From: Schoenoplectus triqueter
Lineage: Eukaryota > Streptophyta > Magnoliopsida > Poales > Cyperaceae
Direction: 5' to 3'
Length of the DNA stretch: 64,000 bases
Assembly: GCA_964058805.1 (NCBI GenBank)
Contig: CAXKVV010000142.1
Span: 310,001-374,000, forward strand
The notes under the pieces are model-generated. The model did no database searches, was not told where the DNA came from, and saw only the letters and a program-made list of their open reading frames with translations. Positions within the stretch are counted from its first letter, which is position 1. Each line of letters begins with the position of its first letter. Shown here one piece after another: positions 1-12,526 of this stretch. The position numbers were made by a program, and so were the translations under genes.

Positions 1-1386
1 ATATTTTCAACCAAACTGAAAATTTTCAATCAAAAAACCAAACCAAATTATCCAAAATTTAATGATTCAGTTCAAAATCAATTAAACTGATACGTTTGCA
101 CACCCCTAAAGAGGAATACTTGAGGGTAACTCTAGGTTACCTGAAGTTTGTGTTGTGAGACAGCCATTGATAGGCACGGGCAATTGGTATTGATCTTGGA
201 CAGACGGTTGCTCAACATTCTCATAATAAGGTTTTCGAGTGTAAACTGTATGGATCTGTCTAGTTGGAGGCAGAAGGTTCTGATCCATGCTTGAATTCAG
301 ATGAAAATTAAAACTTATACTTATATTCACATCCATAACAAGTTCATAGTATCTTCTATACCATCATCTGATATCACCACCATATTCTCCCCCTCTCGGC
401 TAATTCGGCTCGAGAAAAGAGTGTCAACAACCTTAAGAGTGTTCTGAAATTTTATAAGAGATGCATTGGACTATACATTTGAAGGTGTAAAATATGACTC
501 TATCTCTAAGGACGTGCTCCACAAAAAAATTAGAAGGGAAGGGACAGAAGGGGTGTTAAGAATGAGTTCACCTCCTCTACATTCTGATTTGAAGGTAACA
601 AATTATATTCATTTGAAGGGTAGGAAATATAACTTTTTTTTCTTCCCCTCTCTAGATAATATTTTATGAAGCAAGTAACAAATTAAATTTTACCTCATCT
701 ACCAAACTCTCCTCTGATCTACCCACCTTGAGGAGCACAGCCTAAATGTCACATTCAAACTTTCAAACATCATTTTCTTCACAGAGTGATAACACTTATA
801 TCATTTCTTTCCACTGGAGTACCAAACAAACACATACTTGAAGGATTATACATCAAGCTTACTTATGTCTGGATTTGTGTTATTAATAAAACACACACAA
901 CCAAACTTTTTTGGAGGTACCTTAAACGAGGTAGTACATGTGAGCATCTCAAGTGATGTAATGAAGTCCATAGTTCCCAATGACATTCTATTAATTAAGT
1001 ATGTAACAATTTGTGATCCCCCCCCCCTCCAAAGATATTTCGGGATATTAATGATAAAGATGAGACATCTTGTTATCTCTAAATTGTGTCTATTCTCCTT
1101 TCTGTGAAACTATCTTGTTCGGGTGTACTCACACATATTGTTTGATTTATAATGTCATTATCTCATAAGAAATTTTGCATTGCCTTGTTGGTGTACTATG
1201 TGCCATTATCTGAGCGTAATACCTTCACTTTCTTTTAAAATTATATTTCCACCATCTTATAAAAATTCTTGAAGCACTCAAGAATTTCATCCTTACTCCT
1301 CAACAAGTACAACCAAGTTATTCAATTGTGATAATCAATAAAGGTAACAAACCACCTCGAACCAGATAGAGATGTGGCCCTCGAGG

Positions 1387-3485
1387 TGTTAGTTTGTAAT
1401 AATCTTGAAGTCAATAATACGATAAATTTGTTATATAAAGCTTTGTTCATGAATTGGATATTTAAACGATATTTTGTTTCCTTGAGTATTATTGAATTTA
1501 TGAATCATTCCGAGTTCATGACTGAAATTGTGAAACTTCATAATATAGAATATACTCTTAAAAGTCACTAACCAAGGTAATTAGCAGGAACACTAATTAA
1601 CCGTTATCAGGTTAGTATGTGGATTAAATGATGGTCAAGTTTTACAGACCATAGACAAAGAGTTGTCATTTTAATCACATAGATAGATGTTCACGGAACA
1701 TCGTATTTGATAGACCCCGAATGAAACATTAAATGGAATTGTGTTCGTGTCATTAATATTTTCGTTCAGTATTAAATTCTAAAGTATGAGGTATTCATCT
1801 TTCCTACATAAGATATGTATGTGTGTGATTTCTACTAAACGTTATCCATAAAAGGTGACTATAAAGATAGCTCTTCGGTATACATAACTTATGCGGAGGA
1901 AGAGATGGTTTGTCAAAAGTACTATTGTCCCTCATATTTCTATACGAGTTATAGCATCACTGGGCCCCTTGATAGAGTAAGATTATCTGCTAGCAGTATA
2001 ATTACAAGAGTAATTATATTTGATAATTTACTCAAGATCAAGAAAAGATTAAGTTTGTAAGGATGACACATACCTATCTTGAAACTGATCTGATAGCTAT
2101 GAGACAAAAGAATTAAACACAAGTAAATAGTTTACTAGATCATGATATTGTACAGTACATCATCATCTGTGTAATTGGATGGTCATAGTGTATTCTGCCA
2201 GATGCCTCCTATGATTATAGAAGTTAAAACGGTTTTAACTCTATTTACCAACATAACACAGATCCTGTCGGGTCACACCATATAGGAGTTAATCGGAGAA
2301 TCTTATTAATTAATTATAAATTGTTTATAATTAATAATAAGATAGTTATAATTAATTATATATGATATAATTATATTTGTCATAGATATGACAAGAAGCA
2401 AAAAATCAGATTGAATTTATAACGTGTTGGATACATCATATAAATTCGTCGAAACAACAACCGAGAAAATATAATTATAGATGACAATTATATATATTTG
2501 ATTTGGATTTTAAATGTTAATTATGGATTTGAATTATGGGCCAAAGCCCATTTATAATTAAAGTCTTAATTAATAATTAAAAGCCCAAAATCAGAAAAGC
2601 CCAAAATCCGAAAAGCCCAAAAAGGCCCATGAAAAGCCCATGACGACCTCTAAGGTATTTTGGTAATTTATCCAAAAGCCCAAGGGTATTTCGATAATTT
2701 GGCCAAAAAGCCCAATGGCGTTTTGGTAAATTGGATGAACTTTAAAGGTATTTTGGTCTTTTCACATTGGAACCTCCCTACTATTCATGAGGGTATTTTG
2801 GTAATTTGCCAATCTCACATTTTCTATAAATAGAGGGGTAGGGTGAGAGAGAAACTTACACCAAATCAGTTCTACTTTCTCTCTCCCAGTATACGGTTGT
2901 TTCAGAATTCACGGGATCGGTGAATAGTGTTTTTACGAAAGTTGCGGTATTTCTGCACATTTGTGAAACAGAATTACTGCGAGTCGTGAATAGTACTATT
3001 TCATTTTTTCTCAGTTGAATAGTGTTTTTTGTGAAAAACCGCGGTTTACAGTATTTCTGGCAAAAGAAATAAGTCGCTCTCTGGTTAGTCCTGGTGGATA
3101 ACCTACAGAGGCATCAGACGTTTGGTGCTCCGAGACAAGCCGATTTTCATTCCAATTAAAATTTGGAAGCGAGTTATAACATCTTATATTAATATATTTA
3201 ATTGTTAAGTAGATTAATATTTTAAAAATCAATCATGGAGTAGATCAGTAAAGATTTAAAGAGGTGTGTATCTCTCGGTAATCATCCGACACATCACTTT
3301 AACCCTAAGCTTAAGTTAGAACTAAAATAATATTTTACTGTCTTTTGTAAAGGATTAAATGTCTGTAACTCTCGGTAATTATCCGACATACTTTAATCCC
3401 TAACTCAAGTAGAAGTAAAATTTTTGTTCTACGATCTTTCCGCAGCTTGAGCATTAATGAGATTTGGGCATTCCGAATTCCTACA
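1387..3485 (+). mobile_element. Solo LTR (about 2.1 kb) with 5-bp target duplication CGAGG
   Basis: The segment begins TGTTAG and ends CTACA (TG..CA termini) and is flanked by identical CGAGG at 1382-1386 and 3486-3490. It interrupts a copia integrase; deleting it together with one CGAGG makes the minus-strand integrase frame continuous. A TATAAATA at 2825-2832 followed by a pyrimidine-rich stretch suggests the LTR promoter fires on the plus strand. No primer-binding site, polypurine tract or coding region is seen inside, so this is the product of LTR-LTR recombination, not a full element. Two diverged copies of a 'TCTCGGTAAT.ATCCGACA' motif occur near its 3' end (about 3270 and 3372). Confidence 0.88.
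2825..2832 (+). promoter_or_regulatory. TATA box of the solo LTR
   Basis: TATAAATA followed about 20-60 nt later by GAGAGAGAAAC and a CT-rich tract, as at the U3/R border of plant LTRs. It is the only strong TATA in the element. Confidence 0.5.
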
Positions 3486-4080
3486 CGAGGATCCCCACAC
3501 ATCAAAATGGATAATATCAAAACATGAAGAACTTTTATTATCAAAGGAGGGATACAATGTTCTCGTGTGCTTAGCGCATCACATACTAATTTAGCTTTAC
3601 TACACCTTATGTACAACTTGGGTACAACTTTTCAAGTACATTAAATGGTATATAGCCTAAATAATAATGTAATAAAAGCAACTCTAAATCTGAAGTTTCT
3701 GTCATGCAGGCTCTTTGATTCAAACTTTCCCCTTCTTACTTAAGTTGGTACAAACCTTCACTTCTTGCTAACACTTCTGTGTTAAAGCTCTTACAACACA
3801 ACATAAGTAAGAGACAACAAAACCACATAGTTAAAGTCATCTACCATTTGATTGACTGATAGGAGATTATTAGTGAAATTAGAAACATGTAAAACTGATG
3901 ATAGTTGGAGTTCTAGGGTACATGTTATATTTCTAACCCCCCTCTTATCTTTTTCAGACATAGATTTATAAATTTTTAACATTATGGGATAAGCAATCAT
4001 GTGTTTAGATGCTTCAAAATCTACAATCCTAAACATATTGGGACTAGGCTCGGCTACTATAGCTTTCATAAGTGTCAACC

Positions 4081-4885
4081 TACTTAATTACAGTAGTAAA
4101 AAGAGAATAAAGATTGTGATCGTCAGTTCTAGATGAGTAAGCAATTGGTACAGTGGCACTAACCGAAGTGATAGGTGTAAGCCTGGCTACAAGATGAATC
4201 ATCAACTAGATCAGCATGTCATCGGGATCTGAACCCAACAGACTAGCAGTGTCGCCACATCCGCTTGCTAGCATCCTGATCCACTACAGTCCATTCCATG
4301 ACCTCCACCATGACCCTAACATCTAATTGGTCTTCTATGTACATCCCAATAAAAATTTTCAGTATTATTCTTTCTACGACAGCAATACATTTTATCACTT
4401 TGAGATAAAATTGTATGTGATTGGTTCAAATTTTTATCATTTTTCTCTTTTAAGTATCTCACAAATTAAAAATCCCTATAAAGCACTAGATAATAGGTCT
4501 CACCTGAGGGACTTACTACTTCGGTCTGAAAAGTTCACCTTTGGTCCGAATCATAATAACAAGATTCGCGAATTATTCACGAATAATTCGTTTTTCATCC
4601 ATAACCGGATGTTTCACAAATAATTCGTCAATTTAATATATAGTACATTTTTGGTCAAAAAAATATTTTATTCGCGAATTATTCGGCAAAAAAATATATT
4701 ATATATTATTTTATATGAAATTTTATAGTTTTTAATATATTTTTAATATTTTATCATTATAATGTATATTTTATTTATATTATATAAAATGAACTATTTT
4801 TGAATTATACCCGTATTATACCTGAACGTCGAATTTTTAACCTCACCGAATGTTTCCTGAATCACGAACTTTTCACTATGGTCTG
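4081..4885. other. AT-rich repeat debris, no gene
   Basis: The first 250 bases still show weak copia-type coding on the minus strand upstream of the protease-like segment. The rest is AT-rich with the inverted words GAATTATTC/GAATAATTC repeated around 4565-4690. No intact gene is visible. Confidence 0.5.
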
Positions 4886-5336
4886 CAGGGGCGGATCCAG
4901 TTAGATCCAGGGGGGGCACGTGCCCCCCCCCCCTGGATTTTGAAAAATAATGTTTTTCGGTAATGTTTTCGGTACGTGTCCCCCCTGGAAATTTTTTTTG
5001 CCCCCCCCCCCTGAATTATCTGGTTATTTTTATTGAGAAAAAAATATTTAATACCGTGCATAATGAAATAATTATGCAAAGATATCAAAATATAAAGTTC
5101 CTTAGTCGAAAACTTTCTTCATCAACTTGATTATCTATTACTTTGAGTTTTATTTTATTGTTATTTTAATATATAAAATGTTATTATTTAATAAAAAATT
5201 TATTAGTAAAGTATATATATTAAATTATTAAATTTTTTTATTTAGTACCCGATTAGTTAATGGATTTGAACCCGATAAACCATTACAATCCGATAATTGC
5301 CCCCCCCCCCTAATCAAAATCCTAGATCCGCCACTG
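4886..5336. mobile_element. hAT-type MITE with 8-bp target duplication
   Basis: The element is bounded by CAGGGGCGGATCCAG at the left and the inverted CTAGATCCGCCACTG at the right (13 of 15 matching as terminal inverted repeats). It is flanked on both sides by the identical octamer ATGGTCTG (4878-4885 and 5337-5344). An 8-bp duplication and CAG..CTG ends are diagnostic of hAT elements. It is 451 bp with no transposase, so non-autonomous. Runs of G and C near both ends (about 4911, 4927, 5003, 5301) add to the subterminal symmetry. Confidence 0.9.
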
Positions 5337-5344
5337 ATGGTCTG

Positions 5345-6158
5345 AATGGATTCAGTTCATTCAGACACATGATACGACTGAGCAACGAGATCGCCTCTCG
5401 ACTGAGGATTGGACACGCAATGCTAGGTGACTGTTTATTTGCTTTTTTTAAAAGAAAATAAAAATATAACTCTTTTCCTATTAACAAATTTGCTTTTTTT
5501 TTCTAAAAAAAATAAGAAAATCACTATTTTTTCTGAATTTACTTTTTTTGCTAAAATACAATAAAAATCACTATTTTTTGGTAAAAATGACTATTTTCCT
5601 ATTGACAAATTCGTTTTTGTCAAAACAAAAAATCACTATTTTTTATGTTAATTTTATTTTTTTTTCTAAAAAATAAGAAAATCATTTTCTTATTGACAAA
5701 TTTCACACTCGCTTGACTGAGAATCGCACTTACGACTGTGACCTCACACGTGACGGAGGTTAGCGAGTGAGCTTCCTTGCGCTAAGCACAGGGACGGCAG
5801 CTACATGCGATGGAAGGAGCATGCGACGGCAGCAGCTTCACTTCCAGCTCTCATATCATGAAGAATTTCAGGTTTTGTTTGATTAACTTGAATTTATATT
5901 AGAATAGGGATTCATTGACAATGAGTTATTTTAATAACTTTGACAATAGATTTCGAAATAAATATAAAAAAAATTAAAAATGAAAAGAAAATTATATATG
6001 TATTTTTCTATTTTTAAATTGATGATCATTCAAATTTTATGTAATTTTATTATCATTTGATATAATTTCACACTTTTTACCTAACTAACCCTACAATAAT
6101 AATATAATATTTAACAAATTATTAAAAGAAAGATGCACAAGAGAGGGTAGGGCTGTCA
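5345..6158. other. Intergenic, low-complexity A/T runs
   Basis: From about 5420 to 5705 the sequence repeats variants of 'AAAATCACTATTTTT' and 'CTATTGACAAATT' as an irregular tandem. No coding similarity is seen, and in particular no continuation of the AUX/LAX-like gene that ends at 6159. Confidence 0.5.
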
Positions 6159-7917
6159 TTATTTAAGTACGTACACAGATACGGAACCGTCACCAATTGC
6201 ATAGACGATGGTGCCACTGACAAATGCCAAAGACTGCATACTACTGGATGCCGCAGGGTACTGCTTAGTTTCCTGAACCTGTATGTAATAAAATCTCATT
6301 CCAGTTATTAAAATTCAACAGATTTCCTTGATTGCTGAACTAAAACATAATTCCAGATAGAAGATCAGTGTGTACTGTGACTAATTAATCAATTACATAT
6401 TCAAAGTTAGTACCGGCTGATATAGCAGAGAAGCTACTACAATGAAAAGAGCAGCCATCACAGCCGTGATCAAACTCAATATAGAAAATATTCTATAATT
6501 TCTCAAGTTCGGAATGAGCGCAAAAAGCATGCAACAGAAAGCCAATGCATAGGTCCTGTCTCTCTTGTCTAATTTGTCGAGGACAAAATCAATAATGCTG
6601 GATACCAAGCATATTAATGAAAGAGAAACAACATGTCAGTAAGTAACAGGTACTGATATTTAATTGATGAAATATTACCAAAAAAAGATACATAGAGAGA
6701 GCTGATTGAGAGAAACCTCACAGCATAGTTGAGCTGAATGATAGACCTTGCGAAGAGGTAAAGACAGTTTAAAACCATTGCAAGCATCCCAAGTTTTTTC
6801 AACTCGCCATGGTTGCGAAAGCTGCTGGACAGCAACTTATCCCACTGAAACAGTGATACAATTATTAGTATCTCCTGATGTCTATTGAATCATGCCCTAT
6901 TCCATCAGTGGACATCCATGATCCATCTACTTTTTCTTTCTTTTTCATTTTTTCTTCATTCTGTTCAAGACTTTCGGAATAAATAATTCATTTTCTTCAC
7001 TGATGAGGCACTTAAATTTTAAGACTTTGTGTTGAGGATCATGTGGAATTAATTGTTTCCAGAATCATTCACCAGAAGAACATTGCACATCAAAGGAACT
7101 GCCATTCAATACAAGGGAAACAATTTCACCGCAGTTTTTTTAGAAGTCCCGGTTATATATAAATCATGCATGTATATTTTTTAACATATTGGGAACAATT
7201 TTAATACCAATTATAGTTTTTGGAGTCTTTATTAATAGCAATGATAGTTCAACGGTCTGAAATTCCATCTGTTGACAAAAGGAAGAGCAGTGTAGAAAGA
7301 AAATCCATACATTATTTACCCCACCACGAGTTTAATGATTCTACCTGTAAAATTCTATTTTCTTCGTCATTGTCATGCTGACGTGCTGTTCGGTAATATC
7401 GGAAATAAAAAACCTGCACGAGATGTGCCGTCCAACAGCTCAGCAATGCAAAACTTGCTGTTGCAAATGTTGCTTTCCACCAGCCCAATTTTGCTACACA
7501 GGAAGGAAGCAACAGCAGCATTTGAGATAGCTAAGAAAAAATAAGAGCAAGCTTAATCATTACAGTTGAGCATGCTGCTCAGCAATACAAAGTAGTGCAG
7601 GATATATAGAATTACCATGGGGAAAGAATTTGATTATACTTCACCTGGTTTGAGATGAGCATTGCGGATGCATCAAACGGATGTGCGCCTTCACTCATTA
7701 ACTTGCGGCATAGAAAATCCGGCCATGTCTCCGGTACTATGTAGTCTACTGTCTCCTCGGCATTAATCTCAAATGTTACAGGAGAAACAGACAGTAAATC
7801 TGTCTGGTTAATTTCTGCAATTGTTGGTCCTTCCGAAGTCGATGCTTGTTCCATCACTGGAGGGGAGTTATCTGACTCCATCTTTCTTCTTTTTGAAGGC
7901 TTGACATAGGCCTCCAT
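6159..7917 (-). CDS. Divergent AUX1/LAX-like carrier, C-terminally truncated
   Basis: Five exons on the minus strand: 7917-7645, 7530-7345, 6844-6717, 6597-6414, 6278-6159, joining to 296 residues in an open frame. AUX1/LAX proteins are proton-coupled auxin importers of the plasma membrane with about 11 membrane segments and 470-490 residues. Matches to the family include 'SNQLSQMLLLLP', 'LLSCWTAHLVQVFY', a tryptophan starting exon 3, 'LDKRDRTYA', 'IPNLRNYRIFS' and a final 'FVSGTIVYAIGDGSVSV'. Exon joins agree with the spacing of AUX1. Oddities: the N-terminal WHGGS-type motif is replaced, the hydrophilic N-terminus is long and lysine-rich, and the frame stops just after segment six, at or next to a likely exon border, so about 40% of the carrier is missing. 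The frame is open upstream of the chosen ATG to about 8010, with an acceptor-like site at 7988, so an upstream exon is possible. It is either a truncated paralogue or a recent pseudogene; transport activity is doubtful. Confidence 0.7.
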
Positions 7918-8477
7918 GTGCCTCTGATCACATTCTCCTCTCTCTGGAATCTTTCTTTGAGTTTTGCGGCACAATGCAGAGAAGACTAGAGAAACGTGAA
8001 AATTTTTGAGTTAGCTGTGTCAAACTAGACACTAAACAGTATAATGGCCATGAAGTTTTAGTTGGTGATTAAAAGGAGAGGTGATATGATTGTGCTGATA
8101 ACAACTGATTATTATAAGAAGATATATACAAAACATAGTGTTAGTATATTTATTTCTGTCACGGGAATGTTCTCAAAACGAGACATGCACATAGTTAATT
8201 TTAATTTTAAGAGACGTGCGTATGTAACTTATCCTGGAAACGCCAACGTATATACATGCCAATCGACAACTAGTATGCGCTAATATAAGCGGAAGTATAG
8301 TGTGTCATACATAATACAATGAATAAAGCATACGTCCCTAAAAAAAAATTAAGAAACAAACGAATTCACAGCCGTCGTATAATTAACCTATCTGGTAGCT
8401 AGCTATAATTGAGTTACAAAATTGCTTACAATATATAGGTGAGAATGACCTAAAAAATAATTTGCAGCCGTCGTACC
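7918..8477. other. Upstream region of the AUX/LAX-like gene
   Basis: Holds the open extension of its first exon (to about 8010). Beyond that it is AT-rich with no convincing promoter motif or gene. Confidence 0.4.
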
Positions 8478-9439
8478 TAGAGGCGGAGTCAGACTTTCGG
8501 TCTGGAGTGAAAATATTTTTTTTTTCAGGAGATAAAATTTAAAAATGTTCTTTAATATAATTATATATTTTTTTTATTTTTTCTGAAAATATTTACAATT
8601 ATAAGGATAATTTAAAAAAGGAGGCTGATAATGATCCCCAAGTATTTATCCCCATAAAATATCCCCAGACGTTTGACCGCATATATTCTACATTTATCCA
8701 GCGAATTCAGCACTTAGCGCTAGCGCAAATTCCAGTCTACTTGCATTGGTCTGTACTGGGTCAGCGACTCGGCGATAAAAAGTCTCTGGACTAACGCGCC
8801 TCTTCAACTTTTTTACGACACTATTTATATATACATCGTATGTTATTTACATATTTTGTAATGGTAATTTATATTTATTTTTAAAGCAGTGCACTTTATT
8901 TATATGTGTTGTAATAAAACTATAACTGTCAACATCTTAGTCCTACTGATCATTTCTAACCGCATATTCTGTTTATATTAATCATTAAAACTATAACAGC
9001 CCTCTGCATTGGTATGTACTGGGTCAGCGACTCGGCGATAAAAAGTCTCTTGACTAACGCGCCTCTTCAACTTTTTCCCACACTATTTATATATACATCT
9101 TATGTTATTTACATGTTTTGTAATGGTAATTTATATTTATTCTTCAAGCAGTGCACTTTATTTATATGTGTTGTAATAAAACTATAATTGTCAACATCTT
9201 AGTCCTACTGATAATTTCTAACCGCATATTATGTTTATATTAATCATTAACCACGTAAATATATATAAAAACGGAAAGTCTTATTAAGTCAATACATTCT
9301 GAAAAAGGGGAAATTTAGAATGGGGACAACGAATGGGGACGGTGAGGGTGGGGATCGATATATTTATCCTTTAAAAAAAAATCTGATTACAAAGACGGCG
9401 CCCCCCCCCCCCCACCACCACCATGTGGCTCCGCCACTG
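8478..9439. mobile_element. Candidate hAT-like TIR element with nested insert
   Basis: The left end TAGAGGCGGAGTCAGA matches the inverted right end CAGTGGCGGAGCCACA at 12 of 16 positions, resembling the CAG-type hAT MITE ends at 4886. No 8-bp duplication survives (GTCGTACC versus CCTTAAAG), so it is old or differently bounded. Inside, GATCCCCA (8633-8640) and TGGGGATC (9349-9356) face each other, with further TCCCC and GGGGA words next to each, which suggests a second element nested in the first. A tandem duplication lies in the middle. There is no coding sequence. Confidence 0.5.
8742..9251 (+). repeat. Direct tandem duplication, 247 bp x 2, period 263
   Basis: Copies at 8742-8988 and 9005-9251 both begin TGCATTGGT and run to TAATCATTA with only scattered substitutions. 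They share 'CAGCGACTCGGCGATAAAAA' and 'CAGTGCACTTTATTTATATG'. The near identity indicates a fairly recent duplication. Confidence 0.9.
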
Positions 9440-11007
9440 CCTTAAAGTGTTTCTAAGGTACATCCAAATTTTGTTGGTCATCCTCAATTTAAGATATATA
9501 CATATCAAATTACAGCAATTGATTTAAATACATAAAAAGATCAAATAATAAAATTTAATTAAGGATTGTATTAATCAGAAAAGAAAAACTAAGCCTGCTT
9601 GTTTCTCTCTCCCCCTTCTCTCCGAGGCTTATCGCCCCTCTCTCCCTTTTTAAGTAATTTATTTAAGATGCTTATTTTTTTTCTTTTTATGGTAAAAGCC
9701 TATAAGCCTTAAGACATTTCAGTTAATTAATTTTCTGAATATAAGCAAATTATCTAAATTATACATTTGTTGTGAACTGAAGTCTGTTTTATTAGCTTAA
9801 AAAAAGTATATGTTTTATTGGATGTCAATTATCAACACTCTAATTCATTAATTCCTAGATATTATCCTCTTCCATTGAAGGGAGAAAACATTTTAGACTA
9901 TAAATAGAGGATTTGTATAATATATTTTGTATCTCTACTCCTTATTAAGCACGTATGTGTCCTGATTCTGCAACGATTCAGATTTTTTGTTGAATTTTTA
10001 GATCTAATAACACTCATCGGATTGACTTATTATATCTATGACCATTTGTATTGAAGTTAGAATTTTTCTCTCAATTTTATTTTTTACACAAAATGCTACA
10101 TAATTTAGGAGTACAATTGCTCTATTTTTTTCTTAGATTACCATCAATTATGAATTTTAACTTTCCTTAATCGCTGAATGTTATCTTTCCTCTCAATTTA
10201 TATTTATATTTGTATTAATTATGTATTCATGATTGAAATTTATATTAATTACTAAATTATCTTTATTTTTATTTCCTTATTTTTCACATGAAGATATATT
10301 TTTTTTATATTTTTGAAAGATATCACCGTAGCAACGCACATGCAAGATACTAGTACTAAATATAAGAATGAATAAAGAGCAAGATTATTCTTTCTTTATA
10401 TATTTTCTAATTTGCATTTTGTATTCTTTATTTTCTCAATCTTCTAACACGTTATTAGCAAAAAAACACTCTTCGAATTCAAGATCTGAAGTAACTTTGA
10501 TATATATTTTTTAAATTTGGAAATGAGTTTTTTTTTTATATACTATTAGCAGCATTATATACTTATTGTAATTCTAGCTTTGTTAGGATATGTCAACCTT
10601 AAATTAAAAAGAAAAAAAAAAAGATGATGTGATTATATGAATATACTCATTGATCATATAGAGATACACCAAGTTTCACTACTAGAATTTATTGTATCAG
10701 CTTGTGTATGAATTTTAGTAACATGAGTATAAAAATAATTGGTGTGAGTACTCCAATACATATGTTAGTGAATTTTATTTTGAAATATATTTAAACTATA
10801 CTTGTATGTGTATATCTGTATGACACAGCAGCAGCGTGGAAGGCACGTGCATTATCTTTTATGTCATTATTATTGTCATGTCATATGAATATACGTATGT
10901 AAGTATAGTTCAAAATGAAATTCACTAGTGTGTCTTCGATTCTATTGTTGTTTCTAAATAGACTATCTGGAAAAAAACTACATTATTATTTGGTATTACA
11001 TCAACAT
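9440..11007. other. Intergenic AT-rich DNA, no gene found
   Basis: No open frame with recognisable similarity on either strand. Simple A/T runs, but no clear element borders. Confidence 0.5.
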
Positions 11008-11010
11008 ATA

Positions 11011-12523
11011 GGGTCCGTTTGGTAAATCAAGGAATAGCTTTGGAAGAATGGTAATTTTGGAAGAGTGATATAATAGTATTTTTTTTGGAAGAGTGGTAGA
11101 AGAGTGGTATTCTTGACTATTCGGAAGAGCGAAAATATCGTTTGGCAGTTGTTACTCAGAATAGTTAAAATATAAATAATTATGATACTAATAATGATGA
11201 TGATAATAATAATAATAGTAAAATAATAATCATAATAGTAAGATAATAATAATAATAAAGTAATAAAAAATAATCATAATAAATAATAATATTATAATGT
11301 AATATAATAAAAATATAAACATAATCATAATATAGTAATATAATAATAAAAATTTATAATTACAATCATAATTATAATAATATAATAATAAGTAATCATA
11401 ATTTTAATAATATAATAATCATAATCATAATCATAATCATGATAATAATAATTATAGTCATAATCATAATAATATAACCATAATCATAATCATAATAATA
11501 TAATAATAAAAATATAATCATAATCATAAAAATAATTATAATTATAATAATATAATAATAAATTAATAATAACTATAATCAACATATAATAATATAATAC
11601 AACATAATAAAATAATAATAAAGTAATAAAAAATAATCATAATAAATAATAATATTATAATAGTAATATAATAAAAATATAAACATAATCATAATATAGT
11701 AATATAATAATAATAATAATAAATTATAATTACAATCATAATTATAATAATATAATAATAATAAGTAATCATAATTTTAATAATATAATAATCATAATCA
11801 TAATCATGATACTAATAATTATAGTCATAATCATAATACTATAACCATAATCATAATCATAATAATATAATAATAAAAATATAATCATAATCATAAAAAT
11901 AATTATAAATAATTATAATTATAATAATATAATAATAAATTAATCATCACTATAATCAACATATAATAATATAATACAACATAATAAAATAATAAAAAAT
12001 AATAATAATCATAATCATAATCATCATAATATAATAATATAATAATAAATAATCTTAATCATAATAATATAATAATAAAATAATTATATTTATATTCATA
12101 ATATAATAATATAATATTAAAATTATATTTATAATAATAATAAATAATATAATAATACTAATGGTAACGATAATATAATAACAATAATGATAATAATAAT
12201 ATAATGATAATAATAATATAATGATAATAATAATAAATAATAATATTAATATAATAATAAATTATAATCATAAATATAATATAATAATATAATAATACTA
12301 AATCTTAATCATAATCATAATATAATAATATAATATAATATAATCAAACAATAATCGTTATTCCGACGAGAGCTAATCCGGTATTCCACCTATAAGTTGG
12401 TATACCGGATTAGCACTATTCCGCACTCTTCTACTTAGTCTAAAATTCGTTTGGCAAATTAATTCGTCGAAATAGCTATTCTATTCCAACTTTTTGTTAT
12501 TCCATTGGGTGCCAAACACTCCC
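11011..12523. mobile_element. PIF/Harbinger-like MITE carrying a long triplet array (copy 1)
   Basis: Starts GGGTCCGTTTGG and ends CCAAACACTCCC; the ends are imperfect inverted repeats extending about 45 bp (GTTTGG core, then an AAGGAATAGC/GGAATAAC-type block). The trinucleotide ATA flanks both ends (11008-11010, 12524-12526). Three-base duplications and G-rich GTTTGG ends fit the PIF/Harbinger (Tourist) group. From about 11160 to 12350 the interior is a degenerate ATAATA/ATAATC/ATAATG array. A second copy sits at 50022-51328 with the same ends and interior. No transposase. Confidence 0.82.
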
Positions 12524-12526
12524 ATA

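Larger units (their letters stand above)
100..4080 (-). mobile_element. Degenerate Ty1/copia pol relic, split by a solo LTR
   Basis: Read on the minus strand, fragments line up in copia order. Around 4060-3840 there is a retroviral-type protease-like D-x-x-A-S-x-H-M stretch followed by the conserved 'VLHVSNFTNNLLSVNQM' segment. Around 3600-3490 comes the zinc-finger/GAG-pre-integrase to integrase boundary, including a 'HFDVWG' core. Integrase resumes at about 1370-1200 ('RWFVTFID', then 'LRSKDEILECFKNFYKMVE'). The linker 'PKYLW..VTYLINRM' and 'KVFGC'-like segments lie at about 1050-880. Stops and frameshifts occur throughout, so nothing is expressed as an intact polyprotein. The 1387-3485 solo LTR sits inside integrase. 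Reverse transcriptase was not clearly found below position 100-400. Family assignment is firm; the outer limits are approximate. Confidence 0.8.

Noticed and set aside
7335..7544. Plus-strand open frame over AUX/LAX-like exon 2
   Set aside because: Antisense shadow; the minus strand has the family match and correct splice sites.
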